This document shows positions 1 through 11,986 of a stretch of 64,000 nt of DNA, piece by piece. A program made the position numbers and the translations under genes. Within the stretch, counting starts at the first letter, position 1, and each line of letters opens with the position of its first letter. The notes beneath the pieces are model-generated. The model made no database searches. It was given only the letters and a program-made list of their open reading frames with translations, and was not told the DNA's origin. The stretch comes from Sinorhizobium terangae (GTDB lineage Bacteria; Pseudomonadota; Alphaproteobacteria; Rhizobiales; Rhizobiaceae): contig NZ_WITC01000099.1 of NCBI RefSeq assembly GCF_009601505.1, positions 1 to 64,000 of the forward strand, written 5' to 3'.

Positions 1-389
1 TTGTCGCCACCGCCGCCATTGTCGTCAGGAGGAGGAGGGCTGCTGCCGCCGCCACCGCCGGTGCCGCCGCTACCGCCAGTGCCACCGCTGCCCGTGCCAC
101 CGCCTTTGGGCGGTCTGGCATCACTGCGCTCGCCGCCGGTCGAGGCACCCTTTATGGTTGCAGTCGACAGGGGAGGGCACATTTTGATCTGTGCAGGTGT
201 GAGGATCTTGGAGCGGTTGAGCGCTACGCAGCAGGCGGCGAAGTTATCTTCAGTCAGCGGGCTGCATTGGTTTGCAGTCATACGCTGTCGCTGTACTGCG
301 TTCGCGTCTGTCGTGAGAACTACCGATGTTATTGATGCTGTCGAGAGGATAAAGAAAATATTTAATACGGACTTGTTTAACTTACACAT
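1..389 (-). CDS. Secreted Gly/Pro-rich protein, 3' end outside window
   Basis: Reading the minus strand from an ATG at 389 gives an open frame of 129 codons that runs off the window. GGAG lies seven bases before the ATG. The N-terminus (Lys-rich start, then a hydrophobic stretch to about residue 28 ending near TTDANA) looks like a signal peptide. A Cys-containing segment follows (CSPLTEDNFAACCVALN), then from about residue 92 a low-complexity tract of GGTGSGGTGG-type repeats followed by PPPPDDNGGGGD. I do not recognise the family. It is divergent from the BTLCP peptidase gene. The plus-strand proline-rich frame over the same bases is its shadow. Surface or matrix protein is only a guess. Confidence 0.7.
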   Translation of the reverse strand, partial: MCKLNKSVLNIFFILSTASITSVVLTTDANAVQRQRMTANQCSPLTEDNFAACCVALNRSKILTPAQIKMCPPLSTATIKGASTGGERSDARPPKGGGTGSGGTGGSGGTGGGGGSSPPPPDDNGGGGD

Positions 390-585
390 TACACAACTCC
401 AACAAATAAATATTTGAAATAAGTAGTAAATAATTCGCGTAAAGCGCAGGAGGGTCAAGTTACGAATTATTAGTAGTACCGCCACAACATCGCCCAATTT
501 CGGGCTAATCAACCTTGAGTTAATCCCCTTTGGTTATGCGTTGTTGGACTCGGGAGCGTTACGCCCGCCGTTGGAGGTCATTTTC

Positions 586-1152
586 ATGAAATGTTTCATC
601 GCGCTGACCGCATCTTTGTTGCTGTTCGCCATCCCGCAGGTGGCCGATGCTGGCACGACGATGAGGACCGGCGGCAAGGCCTTCGCGCCACCGGCTTTCG
701 CCTCGTTCTGCACGCGCGAGCCGCGCCTGTGTAGTACCGTCGGCGGAAGCAAGCTGGTCGTTCTGCACCCGGAAAAGGCGAGCGAGCTGCAGCAGGTCAA
801 CCGCGCGGTCAATGCGCGCATCAGAGAGCGAAGCGATCTGGCAAACGTCGGCCGGGACGACGATTGGCGCGTGCCCACGGCCTATGGCGACTGCGAGGAC
901 TTCGCCATCCTGAAGAAGCGGGAATTGCTCAAGCGCGGCTGGCCCGCCTCGGCGCTGCTCCTGACGGTTGCCCGTTATCGGGGTGAGGGGCACACGGTGC
1001 TGACCGTGCGCACCAGCGAGGGCGACCTCGTGCTCGACAACATGACCAATTCGGTGCGCGACTGGTCGAGGACCCCTTATGATTATTTCGCCCGCCAGTC
1101 CCAATCGAACGGCCGACGCTGGGAATTGATCGCCGGCGCGCAGCGGATCTGA
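586..1152 (+). CDS. BTLCP transglutaminase-like cysteine peptidase
   Basis: This 188-residue secreted protein has the hallmarks of the bacterial transglutaminase-like cysteine proteinase family (BTLCP, the LapG family). A signal peptide covers about residues 1-22. The catalytic triad is visible as Cys103 in GDCEDFA, His136 in GEGHTVLT and Asp151 in VLDNM. The start at 586 is chosen over an upstream in-frame TTG because GGAGG sits eight bases before it and because the signal peptide begins there. LapG-type members cleave surface adhesins in the periplasm; whether this one does so, or acts on the divergent Gly-rich secreted protein, is inference. Confidence 0.88.
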   Translation: MKCFIALTASLLLFAIPQVADAGTTMRTGGKAFAPPAFASFCTREPRLCSTVGGSKLVVLHPEKASELQQVNRAVNARIRERSDLANVGRDDDWRVPTAYGDCEDFAILKKRELLKRGWPASALLLTVARYRGEGHTVLTVRTSEGDLVLDNMTNSVRDWSRTPYDYFARQSQSNGRRWELIAGAQRI

Positions 1153-1156
1153 GCCC

Positions 1157-1259
1157 CACAGCGCCGCGCGTCTTCTGAGACGCGCTAAAGTTGCTGTAGT
1201 ACTTTGAATTGCTGCATGAATTTGTCCTCAAATCGATTCCGATTTGAGGAATCATGCAG
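1157..1259. repeat. Two-palindrome intergenic repeat, copy 1
   Basis: Starts four bases after the peptidase stop codon. Palindrome A has outer arms ACAGC/GCTGT and an inner stem GCGTCT/AGACGC. After a linker reading CTTTGAATTG comes palindrome B with outer arms CTGCATGA/TCATGCAG and an inner CCTCAAATCG/CGATTTGAGG-like stem. Four further full copies and one half copy occur in this window. It resembles the rhizobial intergenic mosaic element class; exact family not checked. Confidence 0.85.
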
Positions 1260-1368
1260 TAGCCGCTGTTAGGCGGCCCCGACCGTGCAGATGCGGGCGC
1301 AACCGCCAGCGGCAGCGCATCCTTCCAGGCATGCGACTTCAATACGTCGGAGTCGCGTCTTCCCGCGG

Positions 1369-1812
1369 CTATCTTCGTACGGCGACGACCTGTCTTCGAC
1401 TGAACTGCGACAGTTGAACGCGCCCCGACTGGTTGCCGCCAATCAGTTGTGCGGTCGACTTGGATAGGGCGGAGAGGATCCCGACATGGTATCCGCGGCC
1501 GGTGCGCACGACGATGACGTCGCCAGGACGCGCAAAGGCGAGGCGCACGGGTGCGCCGAAGTGCAGCCAGGAACTTGCGAAACTATAGGCTTTGGGTGGC
1601 TCTCGGCCGGCCCTCCGGGCAACCATGCCCATAAAATGGCCGCACCATGGCGTGCGGGCGGGATTTATGCCGAGGGCGGCGCGCAGCCGCCTGTTGTTCT
1701 TGACTTCATGCAGTCCGGTAAATTGCTGAGCCTGGGCCAACATGCTGGCGGTAGCCGTATCCGGCATTGTGCAGGCGACATATATTGCGGCGAGAAACGC
1801 TAGAACCCTCAT
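1369..1812 (-). CDS. Secreted TIGR02594-like cysteine hydrolase
   Basis: A 147-residue protein with a signal peptide (about residues 1-23) and the layout of TIGR02594/CHAP-NlpC-like small amidases: Cys57 in TPWCGHF, a downstream PGDVIVV strand and His109 in GYHVGIL. Such proteins usually hydrolyse peptidoglycan peptides or amides; some are phage-lysis relatives. An AAGGAG lies nine to ten bases before the ATG at 1812. No phage genes are near it, so a housekeeping cell-wall role is more likely. Family placement is from motif recognition, not a search. Confidence 0.75.
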   Translation of the reverse strand: MRVLAFLAAIYVACTMPDTATASMLAQAQQFTGLHEVKNNRRLRAALGINPARTPWCGHFMGMVARRAGREPPKAYSFASSWLHFGAPVRLAFARPGDVIVVRTGRGYHVGILSALSKSTAQLIGGNQSGRVQLSQFSRRQVVAVRR

Positions 1813-2380
1813 GGCTTGAGTCTCCTTGCCATTTTTCGGTGTGCGTTCGCTGCTTTAGAGCCATCCGCCTCTGTGCGGAGCCGCTGAAAGCGAGTAAAGT
1901 GCTTTGGAATCAAAGCACTAGAACGCCATTGCGCGCTCGCACGAACGCGCAATAATCCACCCTCGGGCTCGGCCGAGCCGAGTCCGCTTCTGTTTTGTTC
2001 TCTATCCAGCGCGCAGAACGGTGGCGTCCCCGTATTGCGTCGAACGCTGCAACACGGCCCCAACAGGCGGGCGAACCGAGAGGTTCGGGCCCAACTCTAA
2101 CGAAACAAAAATTCGGTATTCCCCTGCCATCCGCTGGATAGCGAGCGGACTTTGCCGGCTGCGTAAAGCAAAATTGTGGCAATGGCTCTATTCGCGCCAT
2201 TTCTCCGCGTCACAAGCCCCGGAGGACCCTCCACAGGCGGCCACAGGTGGATCTATCCAGGATTGTTCCGGTCTGTTCCGATACCCGGATATGGTTAGTT
2301 CCTTCGGGTTGTTCGGGGCGTCGCGATGGAAGGCGCTAAGGTGAAACGGGCGGCCGTCCTCGCGGGTGGCCTCTTCCGGA
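1813..2380. other. 568-bp gap without a recognisable gene
   Basis: No open frame here has a ribosome-binding site, a signal peptide or a family motif I recognise. It contains one clear hairpin, AGTGCTTTG / CAAAGCACT with a four-base loop at 1898-1919. Both flanking genes lie on the minus strand, so the stretch holds the macB 3' flank and the promoter region of the 1812 gene. Confidence 0.5.
1898..1919. repeat. Perfect 9-bp hairpin
   Basis: Arms AGTGCTTTG and CAAAGCACT enclose a four-base loop. There is no clear T-run on either side, so a terminator role is doubtful. Confidence 0.5.
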
Positions 2381-4324
<1,944 letters not shown>

Positions 4325-4332
4325 CTGCTTGC

Positions 4333-5595
4333 TCAGAACATCGGCGGCATGCGTATGCCGCGCGAACGGTTGTTGCGTGCGCTGTCGCCTGTCGAGGCGG
4401 ACGCCGCATCGACCACGATACGATCGCCTTCCTCCAGCCCGCTGACGATCTCGGCGCTGACGCGGTTGCGGATGCCGACCTCGACGGCGCGGGCCTCGGT
4501 CGCGCCCGAGGGCGTGACAACCGTAACCTGCGCCTTGCCGTCGCCGTTCGCATGGATCGCCGCGCTCGGCACGACAAGCACGTCCTTGGCCGCAGCCTCG
4601 ACGAAGAACACCTGCGCGCTCATCGACATCATCAGTTCGCCGGTCGGGTTGGGCACGTCGAAGAGGGCGTAGTAGAGAACGACGTTGTTTTCCGTGTCGG
4701 GCATCGGCTGAATCTGCCGCAATTTGCCGGTGAAGCGTTTGCCGGGCTGGCCGAGCAGGGTGAAATAGGCGTCCATGCCGATTTTCAGCTTGCCGACATC
4801 GGCCTCGGAGACCTGAGCCTTCACCGTCATCGTCGAGAGATCGGCGATCGTGACGATCGTCGGAGTCGTCTGGTTGGCGTTCAGGGTCTGGCCTTCCTTG
4901 GCCGGGTTGGCGACGATCGTGCCGGCCATTGGCGCATAGATCTTGGTGTAGCCAAGATCGACCTTGTCCCCGGCAAGCGTCGCCTTCTGCTTGCGGATCT
5001 GAGCAGAGATGGCGTCGACGTCGGCGGCGGCGGCCGCATGGTCGGCAACCGCCTGGTCAAGCGTCGATTGCGAGACGCTGTTGGTCGCGACCAGATTGCG
5101 CTGGCGCTCGATGTTTGCCTGTTTCAGCACGAGCTGCGCCTTCTTCGAGACGAGCTGTGCCTCCAGATTGGCGAGTTCCGCCTGGTCGATCTCGATCCGG
5201 TTCTCGATGGTGGCTGGGTCGATTTCGGCGACGAGCTGGTTCTGTTCGACCTTGTCGCCGATCTCCACGTGGAGCGATTTCAGCTGGCCGGAAACCTGTG
5301 CGCCGGCGTCGACGGAATCGATCGCGTCGAGGGTGCCGACGGCGGTGACGCAGTCCTCGATGTCGCCGCGCGCGACGACCTGAGTGATCATCGCGGTGGC
5401 AGGCTCGGCCCCGTATTGGCTCCAGGCATAATAGCCGGCGCCAAGCACGGCGAGGAGAACGGGCGCGGCGATCCAGAGGCGCGAGCGGCGTTTCCGGCGA
5501 ACCGGCGGCGCGGCTGCCGGGATGACACGCACATTGGCGGGCGCGGGCTTGAGCGCCGTCGCCTCGTCCCTGATCGTCTTCGCTGCCCTGCTCAT
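4333..5595 (-). CDS. macA: MacA-like periplasmic adaptor
   Basis: A membrane-fusion protein of about 420 residues. A basic N-terminal tail (RRKRRSR) precedes one membrane anchor ([18 protein letters not shown]). Then come the lipoyl half-motifs, a long Ala/Gln/Glu-rich coiled-coil hairpin ([20 protein letters not shown] region) and a beta-barrel with [14 protein letters not shown]. It bridges MacB and an outer-membrane factor. The ATG at 5595 is preferred, with GAGG just before it but closer than usual; an in-frame TTG at 5631 would add 12 residues but has no binding site. No TolC gene lies in the window. Confidence 0.9.
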   Translation of the reverse strand: MSRAAKTIRDEATALKPAPANVRVIPAAAPPVRRKRRSRLWIAAPVLLAVLGAGYYAWSQYGAEPATAMITQVVARGDIEDCVTAVGTLDAIDSVDAGAQVSGQLKSLHVEIGDKVEQNQLVAEIDPATIENRIEIDQAELANLEAQLVSKKAQLVLKQANIERQRNLVATNSVSQSTLDQAVADHAAAAADVDAISAQIRKQKATLAGDKVDLGYTKIYAPMAGTIVANPAKEGQTLNANQTTPTIVTIADLSTMTVKAQVSEADVGKLKIGMDAYFTLLGQPGKRFTGKLRQIQPMPDTENNVVLYYALFDVPNPTGELMMSMSAQVFFVEAAAKDVLVVPSAAIHANGDGKAQVTVVTPSGATEARAVEVGIRNRVSAEIVSGLEEGDRIVVDAASASTGDSARNNRSRGIRMPPMF

Positions 5596-5740
5596 GGCCT
5601 CACCGCTTCGCTGGCGTTCATTGCTTCTCAAGATAGAGATGAACGAGATCGGCGAAAAGCATTGAGATCATTATATTTTTGTAATGTGTGCGAGGCGCCG
5701 GCGGATATCCGGCGCCCGAAACATCATCTTCACCAACAGC

Positions 5741-6352
5741 TTAGGCTGCGTCGTCTTTCCGGGCGGTGAGCGTGGCGACGTCGGTGACGCAGGCATGGCG
5801 GTCGGCGAGTGCGGCAAGTTCCGCGATATGCAATTCACCCGCTGTTACGGCGCCGGCCGGATAGGGCAGGTCGCGGGTGGCGCAGGCATCGGCCGCGATG
5901 GTGATCTCGTAACCGAAATCGAGCGCGGCACGCGCCGTCGAGGACACGCAGTTGTGGGTCATAAAGCCGGCGATCACGACCTTCGTGCCGGCGTCGCCGA
6001 CGAGATCCGCAAGGCCGGTGCCGGAGAAGGCGTTCGGGCGCGGCTTTTCGAAGATCGCTTCGGCGGGGAGCGGTTTCAGTGCATCGACGAAGGCGCCCCG
6101 TTCGGCGGCACGATCGAAGGGACCGCCGGCAGCGCCCTTGTGGGCAACATGGATGATCTTCGCGCCAGCCTGCCGCGCGGCGGCAAGGAGGATGCCGGCG
6201 CGCTCGACGGCGGCTTCCGCGTCGACGAGCGTCAGCGGTCCGGAAAGATACTCGTTCTGATAGTCGATGAGGATCAACGTGGCTTCACCAAGCGCCGGTG
6301 GCATGGGCTGGCGGCCGGCGAGGGAGAAGAGGGTGAAGGGCGAGGTCGTCAT
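5741..6352 (-). CDS. Isochorismatase-family cysteine hydrolase
   Basis: A 203-residue protein of the isochorismatase-like fold. The catalytic triad is visible: Asp30 in LIDYQNEY, Lys103 in FEKPRPNAF and Cys135 in MTHNCVSST. The family includes nicotinamidases, N-carbamoyl amidohydrolases and isochorismatases; the substrate here is unknown. The start at 6352 has GGAG six bases upstream, while the ATG at 6364 lacks a site. It is divergent from the LysR-type gene at 6438, its probable regulator. Confidence 0.88.
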   Translation of the reverse strand: MTTSPFTLFSLAGRQPMPPALGEATLILIDYQNEYLSGPLTLVDAEAAVERAGILLAAARQAGAKIIHVAHKGAAGGPFDRAAERGAFVDALKPLPAEAIFEKPRPNAFSGTGLADLVGDAGTKVVIAGFMTHNCVSSTARAALDFGYEITIAADACATRDLPYPAGAVTAGELHIAELAALADRHACVTDVATLTARKDDAA

Positions 6353-6437
6353 GGCGGGCTCCATTGCCTGTTTAGATGCTTCACCCTATGCTCCGCGAAA
6401 ACGCCGAGGAAGTCGAAATATTCAGAGGTGAACCTGC

Positions 6438-7286
6438 ATGATTGCAGAGAGCTGGGCTGATCTCGAACTGCTCGACCATATCGTCCGGGGCGGGACGCTG
6501 AGTGCCGCTGGGCGCACCCTCGAGGTCGACCAGACGACCATTGCACGCCGCCTCGCGGCGCTGGAGCGGCGGATCGGGGCGGCGCTGTTCGACCGCATCG
6601 GGGGGCGGCTCACGCCGACGCCGGTGCTTGCCACGGTGCTCGATCGGCTGCGGACGATTTCGGAGGAGGCGTCGCTGTCGATGGCAGCGCTGAAGCGGGC
6701 GACGGCGGAGCTTCACGGCCACGTGCGCGTGACGAGCGTCAGCTTCGTTCTCGGCCGCATCATTGCGCCGGCGCTGGGCGACCTCGAACGCAGCCATCCC
6801 GGCATCACCCTCGATCTCGTGGCTGACGACCAGGCACTGAGCTTCGAGCGCCGGGAGGCCGACATCGCCGTGCGCCTCGGCCGCACCGGCGAGGACACGA
6901 CGCGGATCAAGCGCATCGGCGCGATCCGTTTCCGGCTCTGTCGTCCCGCCGGCCTTCCGTCGGGCGAGCACCCGGTCGTGCGCTACCGCGATGCGCTGGC
7001 GCATGTGCCTGAAATGCTGGCGCTCGACCGGGCGAGGCCGAGGGCACGCGTGGTGCTCTCCGCCGACAAGCTGGAGATCCTGGCCGAGGCGGCGCTTGCG
7101 CTCGGTGCCGAGGTGATGCTGCCGGAACTCTCCGCCCGGCGCGATCCGCGCTTCGAGATCGTCGACGAAGCGACGGCCGTGGCCGACCGCCCGGCCTATC
7201 TGATGATCCATCCCGAAAGGGCGCGCGTACCGAGCGTCGAAGCGGTCGCCGCCTTTGTGGAGGCGGCGCTGCGCGGGTGGAGGTAG
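6438..7286 (+). CDS. LysR-family transcriptional regulator
   Basis: A 282-residue LysR-type regulator. The N-terminal winged helix-turn-helix covers about residues 5-60 (GGTLSAAGRTLEVDQTTIARRLAALERRIGA in pieces), followed by an effector-binding domain that is shorter than usual. GAGGTGA precedes the ATG. The divergent partner is the isochorismatase-like hydrolase, the likely target. Ligand unknown. Confidence 0.88.
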   Translation: MIAESWADLELLDHIVRGGTLSAAGRTLEVDQTTIARRLAALERRIGAALFDRIGGRLTPTPVLATVLDRLRTISEEASLSMAALKRATAELHGHVRVTSVSFVLGRIIAPALGDLERSHPGITLDLVADDQALSFERREADIAVRLGRTGEDTTRIKRIGAIRFRLCRPAGLPSGEHPVVRYRDALAHVPEMLALDRARPRARVVLSADKLEILAEAALALGAEVMLPELSARRDPRFEIVDEATAVADRPAYLMIHPERARVPSVEAVAAFVEAALRGWR

Positions 7287-7391
7287 CTGGCCGCGCCACA
7301 CCTCCTCCCTGCCGGGACCAGTCACGGTGCGTCTGCAACAGTGCCCACATGCGAAGGCGGACGAAAATTCACCACGCCGGTCAAAATCGCC

Positions 7392-7419
7392 TTGACGCCT
7401 TTTCGCCACCGCATTAGAA
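7392..7419 (+). promoter_or_regulatory. Possible sigma-70 type promoter of the TetR gene
   Basis: TTGACG at 7392-7397 and a weak TTAGAA at 7414-7419 are 16 bases apart. The palindromic operator at 7431-7444 would cover the start of the transcript. Confidence 0.35.
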
Positions 7420-7430
7420 ACTTGCGAACC

Positions 7431-7444
7431 GTACCGTACGGTAC
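7431..7444. promoter_or_regulatory. 14-bp perfect palindromic operator (TetR type)
   Basis: GTACCGTACGGTAC is identical to its reverse complement and ends 18 bases before the GTG start of the TetR-family gene. Size and symmetry fit autoregulation by a TetR dimer. Confidence 0.65.
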
Positions 7445-7462
7445 TGACGGAGCGATGGCGAA

Positions 7463-8110
7463 GTGCAGGACGTCTTGGAGAGCAGGGGGGCAAATGCCGC
7501 AAGCGGCCTGACCGAGCGGCAGGGCGCCGTGCTCGAACAGGCGCTGAGACTGCTCGTCGACGGTGGCGAGAAGGCGCTGACGACGGCGGGCATCGCGCGG
7601 GCCGCCAATTGCTCCAAGGAAAGTCTCTATAAGTGGTTCGGCGATCGCGACGGGCTGCTTTCGGCGATGATCAGCTACCAGGCGAGCAAGGTCAGGACAC
7701 TCGACGTTTCCGCCGGGGCACTCGATGTGGAGGGCCTGCGCCGGCATCTCGTCGCCTTTGCCAGGGACCTCCTCGACGTGCTCGCCGGCGACGTCTCGCT
7801 GGCGCTGAATCGCTTGGCGATCGGCCAGGCGAGCCGCGAGGGATCGAAGCTCGGGCATATGTTGCAGGAGCGCGGCCGCCGCCAGATCGGCCGGCGCGCC
7901 GGCGCGCTGCTCGAGGCTGGCCGCAAGGCAGGGCTTCTCGCCTTCGACGATGCCGAGGAGGCCTATGGTGCGCTTTACGGCCTCGTCGTTTCCGACTGGC
8001 ATTTGCGGATGCTGCTTGGCGAGGAGCCGAGCGAGATGAAGAAGGGTTTCAGCCGCAGGGCGGAGCGGGCGGTCGACGCCTTTCTTACGCTCTACGGCAA
8101 GAAAGGGTAG
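7463..8110 (+). CDS. TetR/AcrR-family regulator
   Basis: A 215-residue protein. The N-terminal helix-turn-helix spans about residues 18-63 (TTAGIARAANCSKESLYKWF is the recognition part) and an all-helical ligand domain follows. The start is a GTG with GGAG about ten bases upstream. A perfect palindrome just before it (7431-7444) suggests autorepression. The next gene is ilvC, with a 111-base gap, so it is unclear whether ilvC is controlled by it. Confidence 0.88.
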   Translation: MQDVLESRGANAASGLTERQGAVLEQALRLLVDGGEKALTTAGIARAANCSKESLYKWFGDRDGLLSAMISYQASKVRTLDVSAGALDVEGLRRHLVAFARDLLDVLAGDVSLALNRLAIGQASREGSKLGHMLQERGRRQIGRRAGALLEAGRKAGLLAFDDAEEAYGALYGLVVSDWHLRMLLGEEPSEMKKGFSRRAERAVDAFLTLYGKKG

Positions 8111-9241
<1,131 letters not shown>

Positions 9242-9247
9242 GCGAGC

Positions 9248-9294
9248 GCGCATGACCCCGGAAATCGCATCGATTTCCGGAAAGGGTTATGCGC
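9248..9294 (+). terminator. Palindrome after ilvC, probable terminator or repeat
   Basis: Nested arms GCGCATGACCC / GGGTTATGCGC (one mismatch) and GGAAATCG / CGATTTCC lie seven bases after the ilvC stop, followed by a short T-run (CGTTTTC). It could be a dispersed palindromic repeat acting as terminator. Confidence 0.5.
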
Positions 9295-9633
9295 CGTTTT
9301 CAAGTGTGCCGCGTCCCTGTGCAGATGCGCAGCTCGGCACGCCTTATCTCCGAAGAGGCGAAAGGAAGCCGGGCGTTTTGCCTCGGCCTCCTTTCTCGAC
9401 GACCGTTCTTGATCGATTCCAATAGATTAAACGGGCTGTGAGCGGAAAACCGCTCGCACCTCTCGTCACGCTCCGAGAATTGAATTGGCCGTACTCGCGG
9501 AACAAGCTCGCCCATGATCCGTTTTTCTGCTTGCCAAGAGCATTCCGACTGCAACTTGGTCGAACCATAGAGCCTCCGTGTGCCGATTGCATACGTCAGG
9601 TTGGTGCGACGGCAACTCATGCGCGGAGCCCTC
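9295..9633. other. 339-bp gap without a recognisable gene
   Basis: Open frames on both strands here lack binding sites and family features. I see no further strong inverted repeat. It should hold the promoter of the TauE/SafE gene. Confidence 0.45.
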
Positions 9634-10410
9634 ATGGAAGACTTCCTGCTGTTTGCGGTAGTCGGGTTTCTGGCCCAGTTGGTCGATGGAGCTCTTGGGA
9701 TGGCCTATGGGGTGATCTCTTCAACAGTGCTCCTCGCCTTTGGGGTGCCCCCCGCGCAAGCATCAGCTTCAGCGCATGCCGCGGAATTGTTCACCACCGC
9801 CGCTTCCGGTTCGGCTCACCTTTATCATCGCAACGTCGACTGGAAGCTGTTTCGGCGACTGATACCCTTTGGCGTTGGCGGGGGTATGCTCGGCACTTTT
9901 GTCCTTACCTCGTTTGAGGGAGATCAGGTCAAGCCATTCGTCACAGCCTATCTCGCAGTCATTGGGAGCTGGCTGTTGTTGCGGTCGTTTCGTCGTATCC
10001 CCACCAACCCCGTGAAGCTGAGAATTGTGGCGCCGCTGGGCGCAGTCGCCGGATTTCTAGATGCGGCGGGCGGTGGCGGCTGGGGCCCTGTCGCCACCAC
10101 CGGTCTACTTGGCGCCGGTGGACAGCCGCGATACGTAATCGGGACGGTCAATGCGACCGAATTCCTGATCGCACTTTCAGTTTCGTTGAGCTTCCTCGCC
10201 ACGATTGTAACCGGCCATTGGGAGCAAGCCGGCGAAACCCGCAATTACTTCACATCTGTCAGCGGACTGATCACCGGGGGCGTTCTTGCGGCGCCTCTTG
10301 CAGGATGGGTTGTCAAGGCATTGCCAGAAAATGCGCTCCTGCGGCTCGTCGGCTCCCTGATCACGCTTTTGGCCGGCTACCAGACGCTCGAGCTAACCGG
10401 ATGGCTCTAA
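9634..10410 (+). CDS. TauE/SafE-family membrane permease
   Basis: A polytopic protein of 258 residues with about eight hydrophobic segments. It shows the family's two-fold repeat, with VDGALGMAYGVISSTVLL in the first half and GFLDAAGGGGWGPVATTGLL in the second. Members export sulfite, sulfoacetate or other organosulfur anions or act as permeases of unknown substrate. The ATG at 9634 is preferred because GGAG ends six bases before it; in-frame starts upstream lack a site. It is followed by a convergent small periplasmic gene. Confidence 0.85.
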   Translation: MEDFLLFAVVGFLAQLVDGALGMAYGVISSTVLLAFGVPPAQASASAHAAELFTTAASGSAHLYHRNVDWKLFRRLIPFGVGGGMLGTFVLTSFEGDQVKPFVTAYLAVIGSWLLLRSFRRIPTNPVKLRIVAPLGAVAGFLDAAGGGGWGPVATTGLLGAGGQPRYVIGTVNATEFLIALSVSLSFLATIVTGHWEQAGETRNYFTSVSGLITGGVLAAPLAGWVVKALPENALLRLVGSLITLLAGYQTLELTGWL

Positions 10411-10468
10411 AAGCGCGAGGGAGCACCGGCCTCCACGGAGCCCGGCGCTTCCTTGCGCTTGCCGGACG

Positions 10469-10723
10469 CTACATCGGCTCGTTGCCCTTCATAGCTTTGG
10501 ACATATGCGTCTTGCACTTTTCCATGTCCTTCGCGTTCATGGCCTCTTTGGCCATGGCGAGTTCCTTTTTGGCATAATCCTTCTTCATTGCATCGGTGAT
10601 TTGGCCGACGTCGGTTTCGAGCTTTGTCATCGCCGCCTGATCGCACTTGATATCTGCCTGGGCAAAGACGGGCGATGCAACAGCCGTGAGCATGGCAGCC
10701 GCAACCAACACTTTGTTCAACAT
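10469..10723 (-). CDS. Small periplasmic protein of unknown function
   Basis: An 84-residue protein with a clear signal peptide (MLNKVLVAAAMLTAVASPVFA, cleavage after AQA-like site near residue 22). The mature helical part is rich in Lys, Met, Ala and Asp with two cysteines (IKCDQ and EKCKTHM). GGAGG lies just upstream of the ATG. I do not know the family; the composition suggests a small helical periplasmic protein, possibly metal- or stress-related, which is a guess. Confidence 0.75.
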   Translation of the reverse strand: MLNKVLVAAAMLTAVASPVFAQADIKCDQAAMTKLETDVGQITDAMKKDYAKKELAMAKEAMNAKDMEKCKTHMSKAMKGNEPM

Positions 10724-10884
10724 GGTGGAACCTCCGATGTTCTCAATTGCACTTCGCGTGCAATAGGTGGAGTTCCAACCATCGTCCTCGACTTCGGTTC
10801 CATCCAGACGCGCCTAAGTGCCGCGATGCGCGCTCGAGATGCAACGAGGAAGCGGTTCGGGCTCGCAAACCCTTGATAGGAGGC

Positions 10885-11856
10885 TCAATCGCGATAGAAA
10901 TTGCGCGGCCATTTGTGTGCGCGCAGTTTCTCGCGCTGACCGGCGGGAAGGCCGCGTCCATCGCCGATCGCACAATTGCGTTCTACATTGCGGACCGAGC
11001 GCATGCCGGGGATGACGGTCGATACGGCCGGATGGCTGAGCACGAAGCGGAGCGCCGTCTCGGCGAGCGCGTCGGGGGCGATTGCCAGGTCCTCGACGAT
11101 TTTTTGCGCGCGTTCCTCGACTTCGCGCTTGCGGTCGCCGCGGAAATAGTTGGCCCTGAAGTCTCCCTCCGGGAAGGCCGAGTTGGCGCGGAGTTGTCCT
11201 GTCAGGCCGCCCTCGTCGAGCGCGACGCGGACGATCACGCCGACATTGTGGCGCTTGCAGGCCGGGAACAGCTTTTCCTCGGGCGTCTGCTCGAAGATGT
11301 TGTAGATCACCTGCACGCTGTCGACGACGCCGCTTTCGATGAGGGCGAGGGCGTTTGCCGGCTCGTAATCGTTGATCGACACGCCGAAGAAGCGGATCTT
11401 GCCGTCCCGTTTCAGCCGCTCGACAGCCTCGAGCCAGTCGCCGCGGCCGACCCACTCGTCCGACCAGACGTGAAACTGCTGTACGTCGATGGTGTCGACG
11501 CCGAGGTTCCTGAGGCTGGTCTCGGTGCAGGCGACGACGTGGTCGGCGGGAAAGCCGTCCTCGACCGGTGTGCCGGGACGGGCCGGCCATATCCTGTTTT
11601 TCGGCGGGATCTTGGTTGCGACGTAGATCGTCTCGGAGCGTTCCTTGAGCAGCCTGCCGACCAGCCTTTCGCTGTGGCCCTCGCCATAGCCGAGCGCCGT
11701 GTCGATGAAGGTGAGGCCGAGGTCGATCGCCCGGTTGAGCGCGCGAGCCGATTCCTCGTCGTCCGCACCCCTCCAGCCGCTGTTGCCGATGCCCCAGGCA
11801 CCATAACCGATTTCGGAAACGCTGAGGCCGGTACGGCCGAGTGTTCTGTAGTGCAT
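10885..11856 (-). CDS. Aldo/keto reductase
   Basis: A 323-residue TIM-barrel oxidoreductase of the AKR superfamily. The motifs are [31 protein letters not shown] with the catalytic Asp and Tyr, a Lys in VATKIPP, and His in QQFHVW. It uses NADPH to reduce aldehydes or keto-sugars. The start at 11856 fits the family's N-terminus ([10 protein letters not shown]); a longer in-frame start adds a non-homologous 30-residue tail. It lies next to a 2-hydroxyacid dehydrogenase on the same strand and a LacI-controlled sugar importer, so a role in sugar catabolism is likely but not proven. Confidence 0.88.
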   Translation of the reverse strand: MHYRTLGRTGLSVSEIGYGAWGIGNSGWRGADDEESARALNRAIDLGLTFIDTALGYGEGHSERLVGRLLKERSETIYVATKIPPKNRIWPARPGTPVEDGFPADHVVACTETSLRNLGVDTIDVQQFHVWSDEWVGRGDWLEAVERLKRDGKIRFFGVSINDYEPANALALIESGVVDSVQVIYNIFEQTPEEKLFPACKRHNVGVIVRVALDEGGLTGQLRANSAFPEGDFRANYFRGDRKREVEERAQKIVEDLAIAPDALAETALRFVLSHPAVSTVIPGMRSVRNVERNCAIGDGRGLPAGQREKLRAHKWPRNFYRD

Positions 11857-11986
11857 GGCTTTTCTCGCAGGTGGGATTGAACGGGTCGATCCGGAACGAT
11901 CGTTTGCAGGTCGCCTTCTACCTAGGTTTCGGGCAAGGGAAGTCAAACGCGACCGGCGGCAACAAGGCCTGTTTGTGGGGCAGGGG

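Noticed and set aside
1-417. Plus-strand proline-rich open frame
   Set aside because: It mirrors the Gly-rich tract of the minus-strand gene, which has a signal peptide and a ribosome-binding site.
1898-1919. Hairpin as the macB terminator
   Set aside because: It lies about 460 bases after the macB stop and lacks a T-run.
9344-9635. Minus-strand open frames upstream of the TauE/SafE gene
   Set aside because: No ribosome site, no motif, and they overlap the probable promoter region.
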